Positions 1 through 5,534 of a DNA stretch of 5,534 bases are shown here, one piece after another. This DNA is from Methanoregulaceae archaeon UBA288. Lineage in GTDB: Archaea; Halobacteriota; Methanomicrobia; Methanomicrobiales; Methanospirillaceae. The notes under the pieces were generated by a model, which worked only from the letters and a program-made list of their open reading frames with translations, had not been told where the DNA came from and did no database searches. The DNA lies in the NCBI GenBank assembly GCA_002495225.1, contig DAEF01000169.1, positions 1 to 5,534 of the forward strand, in the 5' to 3' direction. Made by a program: the position numbers and the translations under genes. How positions within the stretch are numbered: position 1 is the first letter of the stretch; each line of letters opens with the position of its first letter.

Positions 1-802
1 CCGTGGTCGCCGAGGGGGTCGCCGTCTTTGTCGGCGTCGGCGACTTTGCCGGGGTGACGGCCGACGTCGTCGGTTTGACCGTCGCCGCCGTGGTGACCAC
101 GGTCGTCGGCGCCGGCTGGGTCGAGAGGATCCGGAGCTCGCTCACGGACTGGATCGAGAGCCCGGTCGTGGTCGGGTAGATGCCGTTGAAGAAGTGCCAC
201 TCGCTCGACGGCATCGATGCCTGCATGTCGGCGTTCCCGAAGACGTGCAGGCCCCAGGGGTTGGTCGAGGTGTCCGCGAAGAAGACGAGCCGCATGCCCG
301 TCGAGTACGACGGGACGTAGCCCTCGCCGGCCCTGAACCAGGTCAAGACCATCTGCCCCTGCCGCGACGACGGCGTGTACACGCTCCCGTACGAGAACCG
401 CTTCGAGAAGCCGTCGCCGGCGCGCACGAGGAGCGCGTCCCCGGACGACATCCCGCCCGCGAGCCCGCAGAGGTCGCGGAGCGCGGTCCCCTTCACCGCG
501 CCCATGTCCTTGTCCTGGACGTTCTTCGACTCCGTCGGGTCCCAGAGGTCCGCGTCGTCGAAAGTCGGCCCCTGGTGGTAGTAGTGGGTCGAGCCGTCGC
601 CCTTCACGGGCAGGTTCGCCTCGAGCCAGCGGTAGTCGACCGTCCGCTCGGCGATCACGGTCTTTCCGTCGGACGCGAGTTTCACCACGCGGACGTCGGT
701 CGTGGCCGCCGAGGCAGCGCCGGTTAGCAGGGCGAGGCAGAAGAGAAGGCCGCAGACGCGGAAAAAGAGAGGGGAGCGGGGGAGGGGGGCGTTGGGCTCC
801 AT
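1..802 (-). CDS. Secreted surface-domain protein, paralogue of the neighbour's N-terminus (3' end outside window)
   Basis: The open frame starts at ATG 802..800 and runs off the left edge, giving 267 visible residues without a stop. Residues 1-32 form a signal peptide: arginines at 9 and 15, a hydrophobic stretch at about 16-27, and a likely cut after Ala-Ser-Ala at 30-32. Residues 33-227 align end to end with residues 24-222 of the 1494-residue protein upstream. Shared motifs include NLPV-x-GDG, KGT-x-x-x-DLC, a DGF-x-K/T-x-F element, RQG-x-MVL and NP-x-GLHVFGN-x-DM. From about residue 228 the chain turns into a Thr/Pro/Ala linker, so more domains or a surface anchor probably lie beyond the window. 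The domain occurs in secreted methanogen proteins; I know of no proven function. The gene sits 10 bases after the neighbour's stop, so it should be co-transcribed. It has no N-x-S/T sequon in the visible part. The export call is strong; the role is unknown. Confidence 0.88.
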   Translation of the reverse strand, partial: MEPNAPLPRSPLFFRVCGLLFCLALLTGAASAATTDVRVVKLASDGKTVIAERTVDYRWLEANLPVKGDGSTHYYHQGPTFDDADLWDPTESKNVQDKDMGAVKGTALRDLCGLAGGMSSGDALLVRAGDGFSKRFSYGSVYTPSSRQGQMVLTWFRAGEGYVPSYSTGMRLVFFADTSTNPWGLHVFGNADMQASMPSSEWHFFNGIYPTTTGLSIQSVSELRILSTQPAPTTVVTTAATVKPTTSAVTPAKSPTPTKTATPSATT

Positions 803-804
803 CG

Positions 805-811
805 CCTCCCC
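805..811 (-). promoter_or_regulatory. Ribosome binding site of the downstream paralogue gene
   Basis: On the minus strand GGGGAGG lies between the TAG stop of the big gene and the ATG at 802. It matches the archaeal 16S tail well, but only 2 bases separate it from the ATG, which is shorter than the usual 5-9. No other in-frame start nearby keeps the signal peptide intact, so this start is kept. Coupling to translation of the upstream gene could compensate for the poor spacing. Confidence 0.6.
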
Positions 812-812
812 G

Positions 813-3800
813 CTACCGGACCGTGACGTAGTTCGCCCGCTCCACGGTCTCGGTCGTGCCGTCCGTGTAGGTGATCTTCACGAGCGGCGTGTACGAGCCC
901 GCTCTCGGGTAGAAGAACGCCGGGTTGGTGTTCCTGGAGTTCCACGTGCCGTAGTGGTTGTCCCTGTCGAAGGTCCACCAGACCGACCGGACGGTCTTGC
1001 CGGGAGCCGGGGCCAGGGTGAACCGGATCAGGGCCGACTTCGCGACCGGGTTCGGAGCGGCCGTGAACGACGCGCTGCCCGAGGGGAGCGGTGTCGTCGT
1101 GGTCGTCACGGTGGGCTGGCTTCCCGAGCCCAGCGCGAACTCGATGTAGTTGAGGTTCAGCCGCTGCACCGGGAAGACGAGTTTGACCTGGTGCGTCCCG
1201 GCCGTGAGGGCCACCGGGAGCGTGAAAGACCTGAAGGTCCCGAACGAGCCGGTGGAGCCGACCTGGGCCGTGCCGACCTTCGCGCCGTCGAGATAGACCT
1301 CGATGGGCTTGGTCGCCGAATCGGGGTTCGCGGCGCGGAACGTGGCCGTGTACTGGCCGTCCTTCGTCACCTGGACCGTGTAGACGAGCCACTCGCCCGC
1401 GCGGATCCAGCCGATGTTGTAGGACGCCTCGCTCGCCGTGTACTCGATGTCGACCGGCTCGGAGGTGCGGTACGCGCGGCCCTCGTTCGCCGTCGTGGTG
1501 TCGTAGTACGCCGCGTCGGCGCCGCTCCGGTCGAAGTTCTCGGCCTGGACGCGGCCGGGAACGGTGTTGCCGGGGCCGAACGGCACTGTCTGGAGCAGGG
1601 ACGCGCCCGTCGTGACGGTCGGCTCCGGGGCAGGGCCGGCCGAGAGGCTGAGCCAGTCGAGGTTGAGCCGCTCGACACCCTCGAACGCGAGGGTCACGAC
1701 GTGCCGCCCGGGGGTGAGGGTGAGCGGTGTCGACGCGGCAAAGTCCCTGAACGTGGTATAGGCGCCGGTCCTGGCGACGGAGACCTGGCCGGCTCTGGCG
1801 CCGTCGAGGTAGACCGTCACGGCCTTGGCGGCCATGTCGGGGTTCGCCGCCCGGAGGGTCAGGGTGAAGGTGCCGGCGATGGTCGTGTCGACCGAGTACT
1901 TCAGGTACTCGCCGGCGCGGATGTACGCGACGTTCGTCACGCCCGCCTCGGTCTCGATGTCGACTCCCTCGCCGGGGCGCATGTTGTTGTTGCCCAGGTT
2001 GCGGGGCTCGACGTCGTGGTACGCGATTCCCTCGCCGCCCGTGTCGAAGTGCTCCGCTTCGATCCGGGTCGACGGCACGTGCGGCCCGGAGAACGGCCCG
2101 TCCGTCTCCGGTGTCGCGTTCGGGGTGACCGTGGGCGTCGGCGTGACGTCGCCGCCCGCGAAGATCAGGTCGACCGGGATCGTCTCGCCCTTCGCCGGGT
2201 ACTGCGTGATGGTGAAGACCGCGTCGGCGTAGCCCGAGAGGTTCGCCACGATCGTCTTCATGGGCGTGCCCGTCAGCGCGACGCTGACGTTCAGCGGCCC
2301 GGCGGTCGTGTTGCCGACCGCGTACCTCGTCCCCGAGATGTCCTCGAGAGAGATCTCGGCGCCGGACGGCGTCGTGTTGACCAGGAAGAACCCGGTGTCC
2401 CCGCCGATGGGCGGCGCCTCGGGGAGGCCCTCGAGCGAGATCTCGGCGACCTTCGCGACCGAGAGGTGCGGCGGGACGGCGGCGCCGACGAGCCGGAGCG
2501 GCCACATCGTCTGGGCGAGCGGCGCGCCGTTCAGCGTGTCGGCGACGATGTAGTCGGTCCCGGAGCCGAGCAGGCTCGACGAGTTCAGGGTCTTGTTGTA
2601 GCCGTCGGCGGCGGTGATCCTGACCGTGTAGTCCGATGCCGCGAGGACGTCGTTGAAGCCCGCCGCGGTGTCGTCGACCTGGCCGACCAGGTTCCTGAGC
2701 GGGATCCCGGACCAGGTGCCGGAGAGGTCCGTGTACTCGACGCGGTCCGTCGCCGCCTCGAAGCCGGCCTTCGAGACCGTCGCGTTCTGCGCGCCCACGA
2801 GGGAGAGCGCGAAGTCGGCGTCGCCGGCGACGAAGACCCGGATCCGGACGACGGCCGTTGCCGCATCGAGGCCCGCGCCCTTGACGCCGAAGTAGAAGAC
2901 GAGCTGGTCGCCGTTCTCCACCGGCTGGACGCTGATCCCCTCGGTGGCGGAGAAGTCGTTCATCGCGGCGCCGTTCAGGGTGTAGGCCCAGGCGGTGTTC
3001 TCGGTCTTGTTGAAGTCGAAGGTCGAGACCCCGTCGAGCAGGAGCGTGCCGAGGTCGGCCCACTTCTTGTCGGTCGCCCTGTAGGTGAAGCCGCCCTTCG
3101 CCGCCGCCGCCTCGAGGGCGCCGTGCACGGTCAGGTTCTGGACGTCGTGGGTCGCGTTCGAGTTGTAGGCGAACGCGGGGAATATCCCGTTCACCAGGGT
3201 GACCGGGCCGTCATAGATCGTCGTCAGCTCGCGGATAGAGACACGGGCGCGTATGACGGCCTCCGCGTTCTCGAACGCCGCTCCCTTGACGCCGTAGTAC
3301 AACTCGACCAGGTCCCCGTCGTTGAGCCGGAGGACGCTGATCCCCTCGGTCGAGGTGAAGTCGTCCTTCCAGGCGCCGTTGACCCGGTAGGCCCAGACCC
3401 GGTTACCGGTCTTGTCGTAGTCGAACCCGCCCGCGTTGTCGAGCAGGAACGTCCCCATCGTCTCCCATTTCTTGTCGGTCGCGTCGTAGGTGAAGTTCCC
3501 GGCCTTCGAGGCGAGCTCGAGGGCGCCGTGGGGCGTCAGGTTCTGGACCTGGTGGGTCGCTCCCGAGTTGTACGCGTGCGCCGCGAACGTCCCGTCGGTG
3601 AGGGTCAGGTTGCCGTCGAAGAGGAACGTCGCTCCTGTTGAGGGCGTCGTCGTCGGGGAGGGCGTGGGCTCCACCGGCGCGATCGGCAGGTCCGTGACCC
3701 GGATCTCGCTGATGTTGCCGACCGACTTCCCGCCGGTGGCGTTCGCGCCGACGAGCTTGAGCGGCCAGTAATACTTGCCGTTGAGCTCGGTCGGAAGGGC

Positions 3801-5297
3801 CGAGCCGTTCATGGTCGAGGCCACCAGGTAGTCCGGCGACCGCCTGATCTCCTGGCTCGTGAAGGTCCGGCTGTACCCGTCCCCGGCGATGATCGTGACG
3901 TTGTACCCGATGTCCGCGAGGGTGGCGTTGTACGCGCCGATCAGCACCTCGTGGCCGAGCTGGTCGTCCACCAGGCCGATCAGCCGCCAGAGCGGCATGC
4001 CCATCCAGGTGACGTTGTTCGCGTCAACAAAGGTCGAGGTGTGGCCACCGCAGGACATCCCCTCGTAGAAGTAGTCGCTCGAGACCGTGAAGTCCGAGTA
4101 CCCGGTCATCTGGAGGTTCCACGGCTCGATCGCAGGGGTCGTCGTCGGGGTCGGTGTCGCGGTGGGCACCGGGGTGTACACCGGCGCGGGGACGCCCTCG
4201 ACCCGGATCTCGGTGATGTTCGCGACCGACTTGCCGCCCGTCGCGTTCGTCCCGACGAGCCGGAGCGGCCAGTTGTACTTGTCACCGATCTTCTCGGGCA
4301 GCGGTGACCCGTTCAGGGTGTTCGCGACGATGTAGTTCGTGCTGAAGGCGACCTCCTGGCTCGTGAAGGCCCGGCTGAACCCGTCCGCCGCGATGACGCG
4401 GACCGTGTAGCCCTGCTCGGCGAGAGTCCGGTTGAAGGCGAGGTCCGAGTGCTCGTTCCCGTCATCCACGTACCCGACGAGGCGCCAGAGGGGCATCCCC
4501 TCCCACTCGCCGTTCGCGTCCGTGTAGGTCGCGCGGTGTCCTGCCCACGAGAGGCCGGACTCGAAGTACGACTTCGTGATCTCGCGCTGGATCGAACCGT
4601 TCAGGAGCAGTTTCCAGTCGGAGGCGGGCGCCGGGAAGATCTCGATCTTGGAGACCCACTTGTTCGAGAGCTGCGCCGCGGACGGGAGGGCGTCCTTGCC
4701 GCCGTACCATCCCCAGTACTTCTCGTCGAAGGTCTCCTTCATGTCCTGGTTGCCGAAGACGTGGAGCCCGTAGGGGTTCACGGAGGTGTCGGCACCGAAG
4801 AAGAGCCGGATCCCGTCCTGGTAGCTGTACCCCTCGCGGGCCGTCCACCAGGCGAGGACCATCGGTCCCTGGCGGGCCTGGGGGCTGTAGACGTTGTCGT
4901 ACGCGAAGGTCTTGAAGAAACCGTCGGAGGCGACGACCTTCAGTTCCCCGCCGGGCTGCATCCCGCCGACGAGGTTGCAGAGGTCCGGCAGGTAGGTTCC
5001 CTTGATGGTCTCGTTCACCTTGCCGACGTTGTCGTCCTCGGCGGGGTTCCACTTCGCCGGGTCGCTGTAATCCATGATCTGGGTCAGCGGCCCCTGGAAG
5101 AGGTACGGTGTAGCTCCGTCCCCGAAGACGGGGAGGTTGCTCTCCATCCAGGCGACGTCGACGGTCGTCTGGTTCGCGACGGTGACACCGTCGCTCGCGT
5201 AGCGGATGACCTGCACCTGGGTCGTGTGTGCCGCCGCTGCCGGAGCGGCGAGCAGCAGGACGAGGACCAGGAGCGGCAGGATGGTAGTGGGTCTCAT
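813..5297 (-). CDS. Large secreted multidomain surface protein (molybdopterin-fold-like, DUF4430-like, PEGA-like, CBM6-like and PKD-like domains)
   Basis: This gene encodes 1494 residues. ATG at 5297 is chosen over TTG at 5300 because AAGGAG lies 7 bases before the ATG and only 4 before the TTG. Visible order: signal peptide 1-23 (cut after Ala-Ala-Ala); N-terminal methanogen surface domain 24-222; molybdopterin-oxidoreductase-fold-like repeats about 227-370 and 392-538, with GMPLWRL, a DG(F/Y)SR element and WPL(R/K)LVG; DUF4430-like repeats 557-688 and 692-822; a third molybdopterin-like repeat 827-957; PEGA-like 968-1048; CBM6-like 1078-1220 and 1248-1390, each with AEx-F-D, RAGE(Y/W)L-x-Y and YLDGA; PKD-like 1407-1494. 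Thr/Pro linkers lie near 370-390, 538-555, 1049-1066 and 1394-1406. There is no C-terminal membrane helix or PGF-type sorting signal. Only two cysteines occur, at 107 and 416. A role in surface adhesion or extracellular ligand or glycan binding is inferred. The molybdopterin-like repeats are probably not catalytic. The gene heads an operon with the paralogue that follows. Confidence 0.93.
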   Translation of the reverse strand: MRPTTILPLLVLVLLLAAPAAAAHTTQVQVIRYASDGVTVANQTTVDVAWMESNLPVFGDGATPYLFQGPLTQIMDYSDPAKWNPAEDDNVGKVNETIKGTYLPDLCNLVGGMQPGGELKVVASDGFFKTFAYDNVYSPQARQGPMVLAWWTAREGYSYQDGIRLFFGADTSVNPYGLHVFGNQDMKETFDEKYWGWYGGKDALPSAAQLSNKWVSKIEIFPAPASDWKLLLNGSIQREITKSYFESGLSWAGHRATYTDANGEWEGMPLWRLVGYVDDGNEHSDLAFNRTLAEQGYTVRVIAADGFSRAFTSQEVAFSTNYIVANTLNGSPLPEKIGDKYNWPLRLVGTNATGGKSVANITEIRVEGVPAPVYTPVPTATPTPTTTPAIEPWNLQMTGYSDFTVSSDYFYEGMSCGGHTSTFVDANNVTWMGMPLWRLIGLVDDQLGHEVLIGAYNATLADIGYNVTIIAGDGYSRTFTSQEIRRSPDYLVASTMNGSALPTELNGKYYWPLKLVGANATGGKSVGNISEIRVTDLPIAPVEPTPSPTTTPSTGATFLFDGNLTLTDGTFAAHAYNSGATHQVQNLTPHGALELASKAGNFTYDATDKKWETMGTFLLDNAGGFDYDKTGNRVWAYRVNGAWKDDFTSTEGISVLRLNDGDLVELYYGVKGAAFENAEAVIRARVSIRELTTIYDGPVTLVNGIFPAFAYNSNATHDVQNLTVHGALEAAAAKGGFTYRATDKKWADLGTLLLDGVSTFDFNKTENTAWAYTLNGAAMNDFSATEGISVQPVENGDQLVFYFGVKGAGLDAATAVVRIRVFVAGDADFALSLVGAQNATVSKAGFEAATDRVEYTDLSGTWSGIPLRNLVGQVDDTAAGFNDVLAASDYTVRITAADGYNKTLNSSSLLGSGTDYIVADTLNGAPLAQTMWPLRLVGAAVPPHLSVAKVAEISLEGLPEAPPIGGDTGFFLVNTTPSGAEISLEDISGTRYAVGNTTAGPLNVSVALTGTPMKTIVANLSGYADAVFTITQYPAKGETIPVDLIFAGGDVTPTPTVTPNATPETDGPFSGPHVPSTRIEAEHFDTGGEGIAYHDVEPRNLGNNNMRPGEGVDIETEAGVTNVAYIRAGEYLKYSVDTTIAGTFTLTLRAANPDMAAKAVTVYLDGARAGQVSVARTGAYTTFRDFAASTPLTLTPGRHVVTLAFEGVERLNLDWLSLSAGPAPEPTVTTGASLLQTVPFGPGNTVPGRVQAENFDRSGADAAYYDTTTANEGRAYRTSEPVDIEYTASEASYNIGWIRAGEWLVYTVQVTKDGQYTATFRAANPDSATKPIEVYLDGAKVGTAQVGSTGSFGTFRSFTLPVALTAGTHQVKLVFPVQRLNLNYIEFALGSGSQPTVTTTTTPLPSGSASFTAAPNPVAKSALIRFTLAPAPGKTVRSVWWTFDRDNHYGTWNSRNTNPAFFYPRAGSYTPLVKITYTDGTTETVERANYVTVR
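1128..2066 (-). repeat. Two CBM6-like modules within the large protein
   Basis: Residues 1078-1220 and 1248-1390 of the 1494-residue product are two copies of a beta-sandwich module that fits carbohydrate-binding module family 6. Each begins with (I/V)-(E/Q)-AE-(H/N)-FD. Each then has a (Y/W)IRAGE(Y/W)L element, an RAANPD motif, YLDGA(R/K)-x-G, a TG-(A/S)-(Y/F)-x-TFR element and a closing RLNL near the C-terminal strand. In the family, aromatic residues from these loops make the sugar-binding cleft. Here the usual Trp in the TG-x-W element is Tyr or Phe, so ligand choice may differ. The copies are clearly related but diverged, which points to an old duplication or two separate acquisitions. 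Confidence 0.8.
2154..2396 (-). other. PEGA-like domain region of the large protein
   Basis: Residues 968-1048 of the 1494-residue product show the PEGA pattern: a first strand ending in TTPSGAEISLED, a middle segment with NTTAGPLNVSV, then SGYADAVFTI and a final strand before a Thr/Pro linker. PEGA domains are small beta-rich surface modules common in archaeal exported proteins. Here it separates the third molybdopterin-fold-like repeat from the CBM6-like pair and probably acts as a spacer. Confidence 0.6.
2427..4619 (-). repeat. Three molybdopterin-oxidoreductase-fold-like repeats, with a DUF4430 pair between the second and third
   Basis: The repeats lie at about 4188..4619, 3684..4124 and 2427..2819 (residues 227-370, 392-538 and 827-957). 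All carry W-x-G-(M/I)-PL-x-x-L-(V/I)-G-x-VDD, then a YxVxIxAxDGY/F element, then a Y-(I/L)-VA-x-T-(L/M)-NG motif with the WPL(R/K)LVG strand and a last (I/V)-x-(N/K)-(I/V)-x-EI strand. This order resembles the oxidoreductase molybdopterin-binding domain (PF00174 type). Repeats 1 and 2 share GMPLWRL and NATGGKSV and are closer to each other than to repeat 3, which reads GIPLRNL. Repeats 1 and 3 have no cysteine, so a molybdenum ligand is absent there. A structural or ligand-binding role is more likely than redox catalysis. The span given covers all three and the inserted DUF4430-like pair. Confidence 0.7.
2832..3629 (-). repeat. Tandem DUF4430-like (transcobalamin-like) domains
   Basis: The two copies occupy 3234..3629 and 2832..3224 (residues 557-688 and 692-822) with almost no linker between them. 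By hand alignment about half the positions are identical (roughly 74 of 133), with the shared blocks VQNLT, HGALE, ATDKKW, LLLD or FLLD, WAY-x-x-NGA, TEGISV and GVKGA. The WAY-x-x-NG core followed by a GD turn is typical of DUF4430, which is related to the C-terminal domain of transcobalamin and intrinsic factor. The closeness of the copies suggests a fairly recent in-gene duplication. Binding of a corrinoid or another ligand is possible from the family relationship only. Confidence 0.75.
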
Positions 5298-5304
5298 CAA
5301 TAAT

Positions 5305-5310
5305 CTCCTT
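5305..5310 (-). promoter_or_regulatory. Ribosome binding site of the large gene
   Basis: AAGGAG on the minus strand ends 7 bases before the ATG at 5297. It is a strong match to the archaeal anti-Shine-Dalgarno sequence, and its spacing decides the start: the TTG directly before the ATG would leave only 4 bases. Confidence 0.85.
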
Positions 5311-5319
5311 GTTTTCGCA

Positions 5320-5335
5320 GCCGTACGGGGACGGC
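5320..5335 (-). promoter_or_regulatory. Small hairpin in the leader of the large gene
   Basis: The minus strand reads GCCGT, six bases, ACGGC: a perfect 5-base stem placed about 9 bases before the AAGGAG motif. If transcription starts near 5350 it would lie in the leader RNA and could affect ribosome access. It is short and GC-rich, so chance pairing is possible. Confidence 0.25.
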
Positions 5336-5357
5336 CTGAACAACGGTAACGTGAGAT

Positions 5358-5370
5358 CGTCCGATGGACG
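5358..5370. promoter_or_regulatory. Inverted repeat next to the possible TATA element
   Basis: CGTCC-GAT-GGACG on the plus strand is a perfect 5-base inverted repeat with a 3-base centre. It lies 4 bases downstream, in the direction of transcription, of the TATTTA element, where an archaeal repressor site would often sit. Operator function is a guess from position and symmetry. Confidence 0.25.
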
Positions 5371-5374
5371 GAGG

Positions 5375-5380
5375 TAAATA
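5375..5380 (-). promoter_or_regulatory. Possible TATA element of the large gene
   Basis: The minus strand has TATTTA preceded by an A-rich run (AAGAAAACAACAACC) that could serve as the upstream recognition element for the archaeal basal factor. A start of transcription about 25 bases further on, near 5350, would give a leader of about 50 bases. The match is imperfect, and the AT tract at 5401..5428 offers other candidates. Confidence 0.35.
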
Positions 5381-5410
5381 GGTTGTTGTTTTCTTGATGA
5401 GTAAATTAAG

Positions 5411-5428
5411 TTAAATTGATTAAATTGA
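5411..5428. repeat. 9-base tandem direct repeat in the AT-rich intergenic tract
   Basis: TTAAATTGA occurs twice back to back on the plus strand, and a related GTAAATTAAG lies just before it (5401..5410). The block sits between the upstream dockerin gene's stop and the possible TATA element, so it could be an activator site, a loose terminator tract for the upstream gene, or simple AT-rich drift. Confidence 0.5.
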
Positions 5429-5434
5429 CCCCGG

Positions 5435-5534
5435 TCAGAGGGCGTTAAAGAGGGCGACCACGTCCGAGAAGTCGATCCGGCCGTTGGCGTTGAAATCGAA
5501 GAGTTTCAGGGGCTCGTTCGCGGCGATCCAGGTC
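5435..5534 (-). CDS. C-terminal end of a dockerin-repeat protein (5' part outside window)
   Basis: Only the last 32 codons and the TGA stop (5437..5435) are visible. They end in a textbook dockerin calcium loop: DFNANGRIDFSD gives Asp, Asn and Asn at loop positions 1, 3 and 5, Gly at 6, Ile at 8, Asp at 9 and Asp at 12, followed by the helix VVALFNAL. The preceding W-x-x-ANEP-L is typical of the spacer between the two halves of archaeal dockerin-like domains, so this is the second half and the first lies outside the window. The protein is therefore probably exported and modular, but its main function cannot be seen. Dockerins bind cohesin domains in the known bacterial complexes; in methanogens the partner is usually not known. 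It lies 137 bases before the large gene, which likely has its own promoter. Confidence 0.85.
   Translation of the reverse strand, partial: TWIAANEPLKLFDFNANGRIDFSDVVALFNAL

Noticed and set aside
194..727. Plus-strand open frames opposite the small paralogue gene
   Set aside because: The minus-strand frame over the same bases aligns with the neighbour's N-terminal domain throughout; the plus-strand products show no such signal.
737..739. Lipoprotein cysteine at residue 22 of the small paralogue
   Set aside because: The residues before it are LLF, with no small residue at the position before Cys, and a good Ala-Ser-Ala cut site follows at 30-32.
724..3063. 779-residue open frame on the minus strand in another phase
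   Set aside because: It is Arg-rich and low in complexity, overlaps the real gene completely and has no domain signal.
702..3641. 979-residue open frame on the plus strand opposite the large gene
   Set aside because: Its product is dominated by Arg, Gly, Val and Asp with no recognisable domain, as expected for the antisense of a GC-rich gene. The minus-strand frame has a signal peptide and clear domains.
1128..4619. CRISPR-like repeated sequence
   Set aside because: The repeats are 390-440 bases long, diverged and in coding frame; they are protein domain duplications.
5298..5300. TTG as the start codon of the large gene
   Set aside because: It would sit only 4 bases after AAGGAG, while the next codon is an ATG with 7-base spacing.
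4449..5303. 284-residue plus-strand and 293-residue minus-strand open frames over the 5' part of the large gene
   Set aside because: Both are out-of-phase readings of the signal peptide and N-terminal domain coding region, with composition typical of shadows.
5426..5437. Possible terminator hairpin TGACC-CC-GGTCA at the end of the dockerin gene
   Set aside because: The loop would be only 2 bases with a 5-base stem, or 4 bases with a 4-base stem. It overlaps the stop codon and no long U-run follows.

Overview
The window looks like a piece of a high-GC methanogenic archaeon, most likely a member of the Methanomicrobiales. The reasons are the domain types, the Thr/Pro-rich linkers, a dockerin-like calcium repeat of the kind seen in secreted proteins of that order, and the contrast between GC-rich genes and a short AT-rich promoter region. 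This assignment is an inference from domain content, not from a marker gene. All real genes lie on the minus strand, and all three encode exported or probably exported proteins.

Layout, in the direction of transcription (right to left). First comes the last 32 codons of a gene ending in a dockerin-type EF-hand (5435..5534, cut by the window edge). Next is a 137-base AT-rich gap holding a 9-base tandem repeat, a possible TATA element, two small inverted repeats and a clear Shine-Dalgarno sequence. The main gene follows (813..5297, 1494 aa). It encodes a secreted, many-domain surface protein: signal peptide, an N-terminal methanogen surface domain, two molybdopterin-oxidoreductase-fold-like repeats, two tandem DUF4430-like (transcobalamin-like) repeats, a third molybdopterin-fold-like repeat, a PEGA-like domain, two CBM6-like carbohydrate-binding modules and a PKD-like C-terminus. 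Nine bases separate its stop codon from the ribosome-binding region and start of the last gene (1..802, cut by the left edge). That gene encodes a smaller secreted paralogue of the big protein's N-terminal domain, followed by a Thr/Pro linker.

How they may work together: the large protein and its small paralogue are almost certainly one operon and share a homologous N-terminal domain, so they probably act at the same place outside the cell. The CBM6-like pair suggests binding to polysaccharide or to a glycosylated surface. The DUF4430-like and molybdopterin-fold-like repeats could be ligand-binding or purely structural. The upstream dockerin protein belongs to the same extracellular theme but probably has its own transcription unit. 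No enzyme active site can be named with confidence in any of the three products.

The most unusual observations are the domain order of the 1494-residue protein and the very uneven placement of N-glycosylation sequons in it: 27 in residues 1-1066 and none in the last 428 residues. No RNA gene, mobile element or CRISPR array was seen. No stretch longer than 137 bases lacks a gene.
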